From Pyropia yezoensis (taxonomy: Eukaryota > Rhodophyta > Bangiophyceae > Bangiales > Bangiaceae): 64,000 nt of DNA. Below the pieces are notes generated by a model. That model was not told where the DNA came from. It saw only the letters and a list, made by a program, of their open reading frames with translations, and made no database searches. Shown here piece by piece: positions 27,481 through 38,600 of this stretch (positions are counted from its first letter, which is position 1; the number at the start of each line of letters is the position of its first letter). Where the stretch lies: assembly GCA_009829735.1 (NCBI GenBank), contig CM020618.1, positions 25,517,122 through 25,581,121 of the forward strand. The letters run 5' to 3'. The position numbers and the translations under genes are program-made.

Positions 27481-28536
27481 TTAAACAGTTTCCAATGGCC
27501 CGGCCGCAGAGGCGGGCAGCGGCACCATATGAGCAGGGGCGGCGGGGGGGGACGGCGGCGGTCGCACACTGTCGTCGTCGTCCTCCTCCTCGTCGGCAAT
27601 CTCATAAACAGCAGGCCCGGTCGTGGCGTCCATTACCGCGGCCGGGCTCACCGTCGGGGGGGTCCGGGACTTGGCCGGCTCGGGGCCGAGAGGAATGCCG
27701 GCCGCCTTCAGCATCTGGCGCGCCTTGGTGCGCATAAACAGCTTCGCCTCCTCCGTATCGCGCAAGTTGGGCTGGTTGAAAAGGATAATGGCCGACCACT
27801 CGGCCGCGGCATTTGCCACAGCTTGAAGTGCTTCAGTGCTGGCCCGCACTTCCCGCGCCGCCGCAATGTCTTCCTTGCGGCCACGCTTAGCCGCTTTGGT
27901 GCCAGGTGTGCGAGGGTCAAACTTGCGTGCAGGGCCCCCGACGTTGCCACTGGTGCGGGGGCCATCCGCCGGGTCGTCCGTCTCAGGTTCGTCATGCTCG
28001 CTCGTCCCGCTGCCCTCCGTGCCGCTGCTGGTGCCGATTCCCGCCGCGGCCGATCCAGCGGCGCCGCTCCACTTGTCCGAGTTGCGCAGCACCTTCCAGC
28101 ACGGGACATATTTCTGCAGCGGGTAGTACTTGCGCTTCCCAGTCTCGGCCTCCGCCCCGTCCATACGCGCCTGATGCTTTCGGATAGCCTCGTAGATGTC
28201 CATGCCCTTGCTGTGGGCCAAAGCGCCCCGGATGACCGCCTGCTCGGACGGGTTGCCTGTCAGCTTCAGGCGCTGCACAGCTAAAAACGACGATGCGAAA
28301 GCGCTGGTCCCCTTCTTGACTTTGTCCCAGGTCTTGGTGATCGATCCCACCGTGCGGTCGTTCGTCATTGGCAGCGCCCCGCGGGCGCGCATCAGGTCCA
28401 GGTACTCGTCGCGCACCCCAGTGTAGAAGTCTGCCCCCCTCTGGTCCGTCCCCACAATGTTGTCCCGCGTCTTCACAAGCCATGCCTGCGACAAACACGT
28501 CAGCTCCACCTCCGACCACCTCAGGCCAGAGCCCAT
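27481..28536 (-). CDS. Myb/SANT-like DNA-binding protein of the Harbinger-like unit
   Basis: 351 residues from the ATG at 28536, chosen because the conserved domain begins right after it. The same frame stays open to 29424 but upstream is Pro/Thr/Ala low complexity. The N-terminus has the Myb/SANT-like trihelix pattern (RWSEVELTCLSQAWL, DFYTGVRDEYLDL, SITKTWDKVKKG), then YVPCWKVLRNSDKW, which resembles the C-terminal part of plant NAM-associated/Myb-like proteins. After a Gly/Ser/Asp linker comes a basic helix (GTKAAKRGRKEDIAAAREV) and an acidic Asp/Glu run near the end. Expected role: binds the transposon ends or recruits the transposase. The true start is uncertain. Confidence 0.8.
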   Translation of the reverse strand: MGSGLRWSEVELTCLSQAWLVKTRDNIVGTDQRGADFYTGVRDEYLDLMRARGALPMTNDRTVGSITKTWDKVKKGTSAFASSFLAVQRLKLTGNPSEQAVIRGALAHSKGMDIYEAIRKHQARMDGAEAETGKRKYYPLQKYVPCWKVLRNSDKWSGAAGSAAAGIGTSSGTEGSGTSEHDEPETDDPADGPRTSGNVGGPARKFDPRTPGTKAAKRGRKEDIAAAREVRASTEALQAVANAAAEWSAIILFNQPNLRDTEEAKLFMRTKARQMLKAAGIPLGPEPAKSRTPPTVSPAAVMDATTGPAVYEIADEEEDDDDSVRPPPSPPAAPAHMVPLPASAAGPLETV

Positions 28537-29610
28537 GGCGTTAGTTACGCGGAGGGCCTTGCCCGCGGTAGCCGCCACGACCACCGTGGCGCGGCAAAGG
28601 CAGTCGAGGAGTCGGCGGGCGGGGGCCGAGGTCGGCGGCAGGCGGGGGCGGCGGCGGCGGTGGCGGCCGCTGGTCGTAGAGCGCAGGAGGGCGCTCGTTG
28701 TAGGGCGGGGGCAGGCGTTCGTTGTAGAGCTGGGGCATGCGCTCGTCGTAGGGCGGGGGCGGGGCGTCAGGTGACACCCAGCGGTCGCCGCGGTCCTCCT
28801 CCCAGCCGGGCCTGGGGGGGCGCCGGCGTTGGTCGTCCCGATACCGCGGTGCGCGTGTGGGGCTGCGGGGGCGCGGCGGCTCTTCCTGCTCAACGCGGGG
28901 GGGGTGGCGGCGTCCAAAGTTGTCGTTGTCGCGACCGCCGTAGTGGCCGTGATGATCGTTACGCGGAGGCGTAGGTCCGCCACCATAAGTAGTCGGCGGC
29001 CGGGTGTAGGTCCAGCCAGGAGGCGGGGGCGCCGCCCAAGGGCACGGGCAAGTCCATTGGCAGGCGCCGCGGGGCGCGCTGCTTGCCGCACGCGGCATCC
29101 AATCAGTCGGCGAGGGCGCGGCCGGCATCCATGCGCCGTCGCGGGGAGGCAGCATCCAGGCGCCCCCGGCGGAGGGGCCACCAGCACCGCGGCCGTGCAT
29201 GTCGTTACGGGCGGGGAAGGGAACGGTTGGCGTGGGCGGGGGCGGGGTAGGCCGTTCCGGCCCCAAGGCGGGAGAGGGAAAGGCGGGAGACGGAATGGTG
29301 GGTTCGGTTGGGCGGGGGCAAGCAGAGTGGCGAGCGTCGCGCGGGGCGGGGCGCGGCTAACGGTGGCGGGTGGGCGGGGTGGCGTCGACCCGGAGAGTGT
29401 TGCGACGTCCCCGCCCTCTCCCAAGAAAAACCGTCGACGGCGGGTGGGAGCGCGCCCTCCGCCAGCGCAACGCCAGCGCCCCCCCCCCCACCATTGCAGG
29501 GGAGGTGGGGGGGGTGCGTGTCCGGTCGTTGGAGCTGTTGGGAGGTCAGCCCGGATTCACGTCGTGGGGGGGGGGGGGGGGCCGGAGGGGGGCATAGACG
29601 GGGCGGGGGC

Positions 29611-29990
29611 GGTTTCGCAGTGTGCTCCCCCCGATCCAGGCTGTGTGCGGGGATTGAAGGGGGGGGGGCGGTCAGGGGGCGGTTTGCACTGCGTCTTCGC
29701 TGTCCATGCCGTATTGGGGGGTTATGACGAGGGGGGGGGGCGTCGAGGGACGGGCGGCCTGCACTGCACCCCCCACAGAAGCACGCTGTGGGACGGGGGT
29801 CGACCGAGGGGGGGGGATAGGGCGGTCGGAGAGCAGTTTGCACTGCGCCCCCGCCGTCCATCGCGAGTGGGGGATTTGCTGCGGGGGGGGGGGGGGGGGG
29901 GCCGCGGGGCGCGCGGCGTACACTGCACCCCCGCCAAACTATGCTCAGGGAGGGGTTAGAAGGGGGGAGGGGCCTGCTGGGGGGCTGTGG
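29611..29990. repeat. Imperfect 70-80 bp tandem repeat, about five units
   Basis: Units begin at about 29611, 29681, 29756, 29835 and 29916. Each starts with a variant of ggtttgcactgc, followed by a C-run, a variable middle and a long G-run. Period grows from 70 to 80 bp, partly through G-run length. It lies upstream of the Myb-like gene, where a subterminal repeat of the transposon would be. Confidence 0.75.
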
Positions 29991-29999
29991 GCCGTGCCG

Positions 30000-31560
30000 G
30001 GGCTGCAGGGGGGGGGAGGGCCGCGAAATGGCTCTCCTGCCACGGGTTGCTGGGCATTTCGTGCGGTAGAGGGTGGTGGCTGCCGCGAGAGAGTGGTGTC
30101 GGTTGTCACACAGAGCTTGTGGAAGAGGGGCCTGTGGCACACACACCCCCCTCCCCGCCTGCTGCATGCCCCGGCGCAGCCGCCCCGCCCCGCCGGAAAA
30201 TATCCAGAGGGCTCGCGCGACCGCCGCGGGAGCACCACGACGAGCGCACACTCGACTGTCCAATGATATGTATTGTGGGGAGACTGTGGCAGGGGGGATT
30301 TAGGCAATGGAGACTGTTTGTAGGTGGCGACCTGGTGGCACAACGCCCGAACACCCACCTTCCTTGCAGGCGGATGATAAAGACCACCTCGCGTCGGCGC
30401 CATGACGGCCTCACACTTTTCCGTTACGTAATGCCCGCCACCGGCGGCGTCACACCATGGCCTGCCGTGAGGAAGCCCCCCCCCTCTGTGTCTCGTCCTG
30501 GTGGGAAACGCTCGCCATATGGGCTCGAATGCCATCAGAACGGTCCTCCCGCCAATCAGAACCGAGGCTTCCGGGCGAGAGGGGGGGGCGGACGTGCTGA
30601 GCGCACAGAGCCCGAGGGAAGGACGATGTGGTGTCTGCAAGAGAGGCTGACGCGAGAGAGAGAGAAAAGAGAGACGCAGGTGTTGCTGACCGCAAACGGA
30701 CGGCTGCGGGGTCCACGCTGGTCCCACCCGAAAAATCAGCGGCTGATCCATGTACATCGTTGGCGACCCGTGGAGTCACGCGGGAAGGGAACACAGGTGA
30801 CATGGTTGCCATAGGAGACACCGCGACACACCCACACTAGCACCCCCCCAACCAAAACCCCCTGTATACTGGGAGACTACGGCCAATGCGGCGGGTCAAA
30901 GCGAGTGTTCCACCCGTTTCTCCCCCCCCACGTCGCGCGGACGAGCACATAGGGGGAGATCCGAGCCAAATTGCGACGCGTGCGCCGATCGTTGAGAAAA
31001 TTGTACGGATTGGGGGCCATTTGGGGGCCATGATTGCGATCGACAGCGTAGTTGCGCTCTACGTGTCACGTTAGATCGCCCAAGAAGCGCTTCCGAAGGA
31101 TACGATCGCAGGCGATCCAGGAGGCTCGGACAGTATCTCCCCCGCCAAGATACTGCGCTTCGGTGGTCCCTATGAAATATTCTAATGGGAATGGGCTTTG
31201 GTCCGGCACGGTGTAGCAATGGCTCCGAAATTTTACGCCCGATTTTGCCGCCCTCTGACATCGTTCTACACAAGTCCTGCCCCCCCGGTTGGGGAAGCAC
31301 GGTTTTGTTTGGTCGTCCAGTCACAAGCCGCCACGTGCTCCCATTTCAGCCTTAAATGAAATTCGCTTGGTCTTGGTCTCACTGTTGAAGGGTCTGCTCT
31401 AAGCGTCACATCAAGCGGGGCCGCTTCAAATGCAGCTTCGCTGATGAAACGCAAAAACGACTTAATTAATGACGTGATTAATCCACGACGAATCACAACC
31501 TACGTAAATATTCACTCATGGACCGGACCCGCTGCGCGACACTTAGAGGTGCGTTGCTCG
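30000..31560. other. No supported gene
   Basis: G-rich to ~30.6 kb, then more balanced sequence. Contains a purine-rich (gagagagaga) tract near 30655 and a short direct duplication of ttgggggccat near 31011. No open frame shows a recognisable motif. Confidence 0.5.
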
Positions 31561-31589
31561 CGCAACAAATGCGTACAGTAAGTAATCCT

Positions 31590-33765
31590 CTATGCTGAGG
31601 TTTTTGTGCGGTATTTGTTTGTGGCTGTACTTATGGCATGTAGATGGAGCCGGGCGACGTGGTCGCGAAAAGCGCCCAGATCGCGTGCATGTACCTCGGC
31701 AACGCGGCACGCCTCTTTCAATCGAATAGCCAGGTCGCAGCGAGTGCTGTCATGCTCGTCTCTTGACTGTGCTTGGTGATCCCGCGAGTCGATGCAGCTG
31801 TCAATAACAAAGCGCTCACAGCTGTATTGCAATCGGGCCCCGGGGTTTTCTTGCAGGGTCAGCCAGCGGACCGCTCACTCTGCAGAAAGGAGAGGTCGGT
31901 GGGTGGCGGAAGCGACGGCTACTCACACCTGCGCGGTGGTCACGGCGGCCCCGCATGCACACCGCACACACCACCGGGGCGGGGGCAGCGGGCTGGCGGC
32001 GACTTTCCTCGTGTGGCAAGCAGTGGAGGTGTGGAAGGGAATATGTTCATTGAGTCCACGTGCCAGCCTCTCCGGGTGCCATGGCTGATTGAGTCTCTTC
32101 ACCCCTTCCCCTGAGTTGGCCATCAAGCCGCGAACTGAGCGTGGATTATCCAGTTCTCACTGCATGAAATAGGGGCACCGTGCACGCATCTGCATGGCAG
32201 TCCGGTCCGTCTGCCGCCAATATACCGAAATATTCGTACTTCTCCGATTCTTATGGACCGTCGAGCCGTCCACGAGGTCGTTTAAGAAACAGTCCCACGA
32301 GTTGTGCCCCGGTGTGTTTTTTTTCAAAGTGCGGACGCTTTGTATCTCGAGCAAGAGTCGGACACGCACCCAATCTTGCTGTTCCTGGCTCACTCGAGCC
32401 CACCGTTCTTTCTGACTGGGAGGGGCCAGGCAGGCAAGGCTGCGACGGCCACACCTTTTCACGAGGAGCTCTACGGTCCCATGCGCCTCGGCGACTGCGA
32501 CGATCTCGACGACCAATCCCGGAGTTTCCAACCACATCGCGCCAAGGTCTGCAGGCAGGGGCCGGGGGTTTGGATGAGTTCCTCGTGCAGCTAATCGTCT
32601 ACACCGGCTCGAAACCCATTCAGGCGCCATCGAGGCAATTCAAGGCCAATCGACCCGTCGAATGCCGCATTCGATTGGCATTTTACGATCCGATCGAGAG
32701 CTCCATGTCGCTGGGAACTGGCTTCGCGAGAGTACGAGCGAAAGGGGGGCTCTTGTCTCGTGTGATTGGAGAGGTTCTCGGGACGCTGCCAAAATCGGAC
32801 AACCTAACCACGAGAGGGCACTGTGATTCGCCACTATTGTACTGTCAGCAGCGCCACGCCCTGTCCCTGCAGTTTCGCGTCTGGCCGCCGGCCGGGGCTT
32901 CCCTGCTTCGCGCCGTCAGCGGGGTCAGAGCTCCGAGGCAGCGCAAGCAGTTGGGCCTCTTGTTGCCGACAGGAGCCGTCTGAAGCAGGACTCTACTCTA
33001 CCGTTGGCGCTGGCATGGTAACGACTAACTTTCACCCCAATGCGGAGGAGGACGTGGTTCCGCCCATCTCCACCAGGGCAGGTGCCCATATGACCGTGGC
33101 GGTTTCGGCTGCAGCCCTAGCGCGGACGCGTGGCGGATGTCCCACGAAAACGGCACCTGTTCAAGCTTGGGCGACTACGACCTCGACCATGGTCCCGAAC
33201 TCGGTGACGGCTGACTCAGAAACGGAAGGCCTCGCAGTGGTAGTGTCAGCGGGACGACGCGTCGTAAAGCTTGTCGCGGGGGGACGCGAGCGCATGATCA
33301 CCGTGGTGCCCATGTGCCTAGCACTTCGTAACTACGTGGCGATTGCCATGAAGAGAGCACAAACGCGAACACTCACCTGAGGAGTGCCCGTTGACTTCTT
33401 CGCAATGTCTCAGCCAGTTGCTTCTGGCAATCTATCCCGACTCCTTGTCGGAGGGTGTGGGACGGCAAACATGGGCTTCGCAAGTCTCATCAGACTACGA
33501 AGTGTGCTCTCCGGTCCCAACAACACCAGTTCAGATGCCAGTGGGGCCGCCTATTCCAGGGGTACTTCCTCTTGGTCCGGGCCAAACACGCCTAATCGCG
33601 GTCTGCGACCGACGTGCTGCCACGGCCAAGTGCTTGTGCGTTGCTTGTCAAGTGTTGTTGGATGGTCCGGAAAGACGTAAGAACACACTTTTTTTACATC
33701 TTCTGGTACGCACCGTCGCTGCGCGTCTTTTCATGCCATCACAATCATGTGGGGGCGACGTCTAG
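31590..33765. other. Lower-GC island with fragmentary coding-like frames
   Basis: Several short frames look less like shadows than elsewhere. Minus strand: 31832-31590 (charged, contains LAIRLKEACRVAEVHARDL) and 32630-32157 (contains WDCFLNDLVDGSTVHKN). Plus strand: a run to 33380 (contains LAVVVSAGRRVVKLVAGG). None matches a family I know and they do not join in one frame. They may be remnants of old transposable elements or exons of an unrecognised gene. Confidence 0.3.
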
Positions 33766-33859
33766 GGGTATTGCACGAGCCACAAAGAAAAGGAACATAA
33801 AAAATCGGCCTGTACGGGGGCGTGGAGGGGGGCTCAGGGGGCCACTTGACAAGCCGCGC

Positions 33860-35620
33860 ACAAGCTTTTCCGGCGAGAAATAGGCTTGACTCTTGTGGTA
33901 GATCCCGATTTTAACACCGCTGCGCAGGGGGGGGTCGGGGAAAGGTTATGTCACCGTGTCCTGTTCCCCCCCCCCCCCCCCTGCTCTTTCCGGCGTACCC
34001 GCCTTTCCTGCGTGTACCGGTACGTTGCGGCGAGGGCACCGCGACGAGACCCCCGCTGCCGTGGTCTGTCCCTCCCCATCCCCACCCCACGACCGCGGGC
34101 GTGCGGGAGAAGGCATCGCCCCCGCGACTGCGGCTGCGGCTCCATACGGCTTTCATGGGCAGTGTCGGGGGCTGGGGGGCGTGGGGGGGGGGGGGGGCGG
34201 GGCGGCCGGGGTGGGCAGCGCCTTGGAGGCGGTCGCCCGCGCCGACGGCGTTGTCCACCCCCGCGCCTCTCCAAGGGGCGATACCCGCCCCGCCCCACCC
34301 CCGTCCGCGCGTGGGTGGGGAGGGACGCCCGGCCTTCGGTGGGGGGGGCCAGGTAGCACCCCTTCGAGACCGTCCCCCTGTGTCAGTCTGCTCCCCTCTT
34401 TCCTTTTTGCGGCCGCCGTGCCTACTGCGCGAACGGCGAGTGCCGGAGTGTCTGTCACAGCTCATGGGGCCTGGGGTTGGGGTGGGAAGAGCCTGTCTGC
34501 GCAAGGGGACAACGACGGCAGCAGTGTCGGGAGGGAACACTGCGAGCGGGTCGGAAGTAGAAACCGTGCTGAGGGGGGCGGAGTGGGAGGCTGCGCTGGC
34601 CGAAAGTGGCAGAGTGACTGGAGGGAACTCGATTCAATGAAATGACACTGGGGGGCGAGGGCGGGACGGGAAGCAGTGGGCGTGGTGGTCGAGGGATGGG
34701 GACGGTCGGGGAAGGGGGGGGGGGCGTTGGAGGGGGACAGGGCTGGAGGTCGGCAGCCGACGGTGAACGGACACCGTGGAGGGAGAGAACGTGCCGCGTG
34801 ACGCGGGCGGCTGGGGGCGCCCCCCGCCCGGGCTTTGTGGGGGGGGTCGGTGGGAAGAGCGTGCGGGCGGAGTGGGGGGGGGGCGAGATCATGCCGACGT
34901 AGACACGGCCGGGGACGGGTAGCGGCGGCCGGTCCGCCGACTTCCTAAAGCGGACCTGTCGGCCCCCTGCCGCGATGTGCGCGTCGGCAGGCCGGGTGTG
35001 GCTGCTTGGAAGGGCGTGTGGCTGCTTGGACGGGCGAGGAGGATCATGCTCAAGCCTACCTGGAAGGGGGGGGGGACCCCCCTACCGGTAGGGGGGGGGG
35101 ATGGAAATGTGGCCGACCCCCACCCCAACCCGATGGCGCTGTGCGTCTTGGCCGTAACCAGCAGACCCCTCTCGCCATGCTGGGCGGCGCTGCGCCTAGC
35201 GCCACGGCTACGGCACAGCAAAGGGGAAACGGGGGGGGGAGGGGGGGGAGGGGGGGGGTGTGGAGGGGTAGGGGGATAGGTGTGGGCGGAGGGGGGGCTG
35301 CGGCAGTCTGCCATGTGCTGGGTCCTTGACGGGGCGCGCCACGGGACCAGGACGGCCGGCCGGCCGGCCGGCGGGCAGGTCGACGGGGGTTGGCCACCGA
35401 TCGTCGGCCAAAGCCTGGCGACGCGCAGGCCCCCGTCCCCCCGGCCCATGCGCCGGCCTCCCGGTTTTGCGGGGATGGGGGGGGGTGGGGGGAGGGGTCC
35501 CAGCACCCTGCTCCTTAAAACGCCACCGTGACGCGGTGGAGGGGCAACGGGCTCTTGGTGGTAGTAGTGCGGGGCGCACGGCCACCCCGCTCCGCCACGG
35601 CGGCTAGCGCGTTGGACTGG
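33860..35620. other. Homopolymer-rich segment, no supported gene
   Basis: Dense C- and G-runs of 7-15 bases, a (GGCC)n stretch near 35355 and a short duplication gtgtggctgcttgga near 35000. Open frames on both strands are translations of these runs. Confidence 0.6.
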
Positions 35621-35628
35621 AGAGGTGA

Positions 35629-38600
35629 ATGGATGGAGGGGGGGGGGGGCGGGGGGGATGCGCGGAGGAAAGGCAGCGAGGTGCAGGGGGGGGGGGATGG
35701 TGGCTGCGCCCGGTGGGGTACCTTGTCATGGTGGCACGGGCAAGCGGCTGCTTGGCCGCGGCGCGGCGCGACCCCGCGCGGCGGCGGCGGCGGCGGCGGC
35801 GGGGCGGTGAAGCGGCGGCAGGGGAGTTCGGCGTCGGCGGCGGCGCCCCGCCGGCCGCCGACGCTGCCGGCGACAGACGACAAGAGCGCACGCCGGGGAG
35901 CGGCGAATTGGGCCGCCTCTGCTCATCATCCCGCACGCACCCTCCCGCCCACGCACCCACAACTAAGCGATCCGCTCACCCTCCACGCGCCTCACCCCCC
36001 CCCCGCCCCCGAACCCTTGTGCCCACCCCCCCGCCCCCTCCCTCTCCTCATCATGGCAATCCGCTCAATGGTGTCGGTGGCGGCGGTCGCGGTCGCGGTG
36101 CTGTGCGCCGCCGACGCGCGCACGTACGCCACGTTGCTGGTGTGGATGACGCCTACAACGAAATGCAAGAGGCGCGTGACGGACGGCCCGGTGTGGTGCC
36201 ACGTCAGATGCTCGAGCTCCTCGAGAATAAGCACGTCGCCCTTCAGGGGCGGCGCGTCTGCCGCCGCGGACCCGTCGGCAGGGGCGGGGGGGGCGCCGCC
36301 ACCACCGCCCGGGCGGGCGGGGTTGAAAAAGACGGGCGTGAAGAGGGCGGTGAGGTCCCCGAAGGGGAGGATGGAGCCTCAGTCGTCGCTGCAGGCGTCG
36401 TCATAAAAAAGCACCCGGATGGGAAGGGTAGACACACGGCCGTCCGTCTCGCTGCCGCCGCCGCTGCCAGCGCCGCTCATCCCCTCCTCCGCCCCTGCCC
36501 CGTCGTCAACGTCCCCCTGCCACTCCTGCCCCTCTTCTTGCTCCGCCTCCTCCTCCTCCTTCACGTGCCCTGCCAAACGTACGCCCACGTGCCCCGCCGA
36601 CCCCGGCTCTCCCTGCCTAACCGGCCGCTGACATTCAGCCGCGTGGTGGCCATGGACGTCTTCCAGATCGCGCCCGACCTCCCCAAGGTCCTTGACATCT
36701 CCTGCGTCGACGCTGACTACGTTCAAGGTCGTTTTGTACCGTCCATGCACGGTCCGGTCATCTTTGTCATCCTGTACATCGCGTGGCTCTCCATCTGGGG
36801 CAGCATGGAGACCATCATCTTCGACCGAGGCACCGAGAACGAGAACGACGCGGTCATTAACGGCGTCACATCCATGGGCATCCACTGGCGCGCGGCGCCC
36901 ACCGAGGCACCCTGGGGCATTGGCCGCAACGAGCGGCACCACGGCCCCATCCACGCTGCCTTCCTCAAGATCCGAATGGAGACACCCGACATAGCACCCG
37001 ACATGGCCCTGGCCATGGCCTACAAGGCCCGCAATGACGCACCCCGCGCGCACGGTGTCAGCCCCACCACGGTCGTCACGGGCGAGCCGCCGCGCCTGCT
37101 GATCGGTGACAACGCGCACGCCGACCCGGCCGTCGCGGCCCGAGCACGCGCAATGCAGACGGCACGCGCAACGATGGAGAGCTACACCGCCGCAGACCGC
37201 CTGCGAAACGCCCTCGCCCACCGGGGTACCAACGTCGCGTACGTCGAGGTCGGCCAGAGCGTCCTCTTCCACCGGCGGCAGCACGGCTGGATACGCGGGA
37301 CGGTCCACTCGCTCGACGGCAAGACCGTGTACGTGCGCCGCAACAGTACACTGTTCTCCTCACACGAGTCAAGGACCAAGCCGTACGTCACCCGCACACG
37401 CCAACCACAAGACGCCCACCGCGTGTCTGCCTCCACGCGGCCCCAGGCACCCATCCGGACACACACCCCTGCCCCCCCTGAGGCGACCACGCTGCCGCCC
37501 GCCGCCCGTGCCTACGCCGTCCATTATCCCGACATCAACTCACCCGCGCACCGGCGATGGGACGCTGCCAAGCGAACGGAGATCGCCACCTTTGACGACA
37601 TGGACTGCAAGAAGGCCATCCACGCCTCCGACGTCCCCGCCGGCAAGCAAATCTTCAACTACATCTGGCGGGTCACCAGCAAGGCCAACCGCGGCAACGG
37701 CAAGCCCGACGAACGCGCGCGCTTCTGCCTGGCGGGCAACCAAGACTGGCACAAGGAAACAAACGTGGCCACTTCTCCCGTCACCCCGCAGCGCTCCATC
37801 CGCGCCATCGTGGCCGTCTCCGTCGTGCTCGACCTCAAGCTCCGCACCGAGGACTTCCTACGAGCGTACCTGCAGTCCGACGAGCAGAAAGAGCCCATCT
37901 ACGTTCGCGCCTCACCTGAGGCCGGGTTACCTGACGGCTACGTCTGGGCGTTCTACCGTTCCCTATACGGGAAAGACGACGCTGGCCGGCACTTCCACTT
38001 CTCGGTGCAGTGCCGGTTCCTGACCATCCCTGGCGTCCGCCTCAGTGCCGCGTTGGACACGGTCTACATCTCGCCTCTGCACGGCGCCCTGTCTACCTAC
38101 GTAGACGACTCATTGACGGCGGGGGACAACTGCTTCACCAAGGACATCAAGACCATCATGTCGCAATACAAGACGCATCGCCCCGACCACGACACGATCC
38201 AGTTCGCCGGTATCACGGTCCGGACAAGCCCGGACGCCGTCGAGTCCGACGCGGGCGCCTACAACGACACCCTGCGCCCAATTGACGTGCCGCCGCGCAA
38301 CAACGACGCGGTGCCAGACCCCAAGGAGCTGCTCTCCCTCGCCGCTAAGCTGCTATGGGTTGGACGCGTCGGCCGTCCCGATGTCATGACCAATGCGACG
38401 CACCTGTCCAACCTCAAGAACCCCACGGCGGTGGACGCCAAGCGCGCCAACGACACGCTGGCCATCATCACGCGGCGCCCCGTCGCTTTGGCCTTCCCCA
38501 AGTTCAACCTGGCCACCCTGCGCCTGGCCGTCTTCGCCGACTACTCTGGCCCCACGCTCTCTGCCGTCGACAAGCGCCAAGTCGGCTACATCATCATCCT

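Larger units (their letters stand above)
24523..29424. mobile_element. PIF/Harbinger-like DNA transposon unit (termini not found)
   Basis: A DDE transposase (plus strand) and a Myb/SANT-like DNA-binding protein (minus strand) lie in convergent orientation with ~1.5 kb between their stops. This two-gene set is the hallmark of autonomous PIF/Harbinger elements, whose Myb-like partner helps the transposase enter the nucleus or bind the ends. I could not identify terminal inverted repeats or the 3-bp target duplication. The span given is only gene to gene; the true element must extend on both sides. Confidence 0.75.

Noticed and set aside
24084..30570. Matching 9-mer aagcctcgg (24084-24092) and its complement (30562-30570) as terminal inverted repeats of the Harbinger-like unit
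   Set aside because: Neighbouring bases do not align and no 3-bp target duplication is seen; within chance for the distance.
29205..30757. Long minus-strand frames (350 and 270 codons) rich in Pro/Arg/Ala
   Set aside because: They are the complement of plus-strand G-runs and of the 70-80 bp tandem repeat; no motif and no consistent start.
36379..37308. 309-codon minus-strand frame rich in Val/Asp/Gly
   Set aside because: Complement of the copia integrase coding region, a codon-bias shadow.
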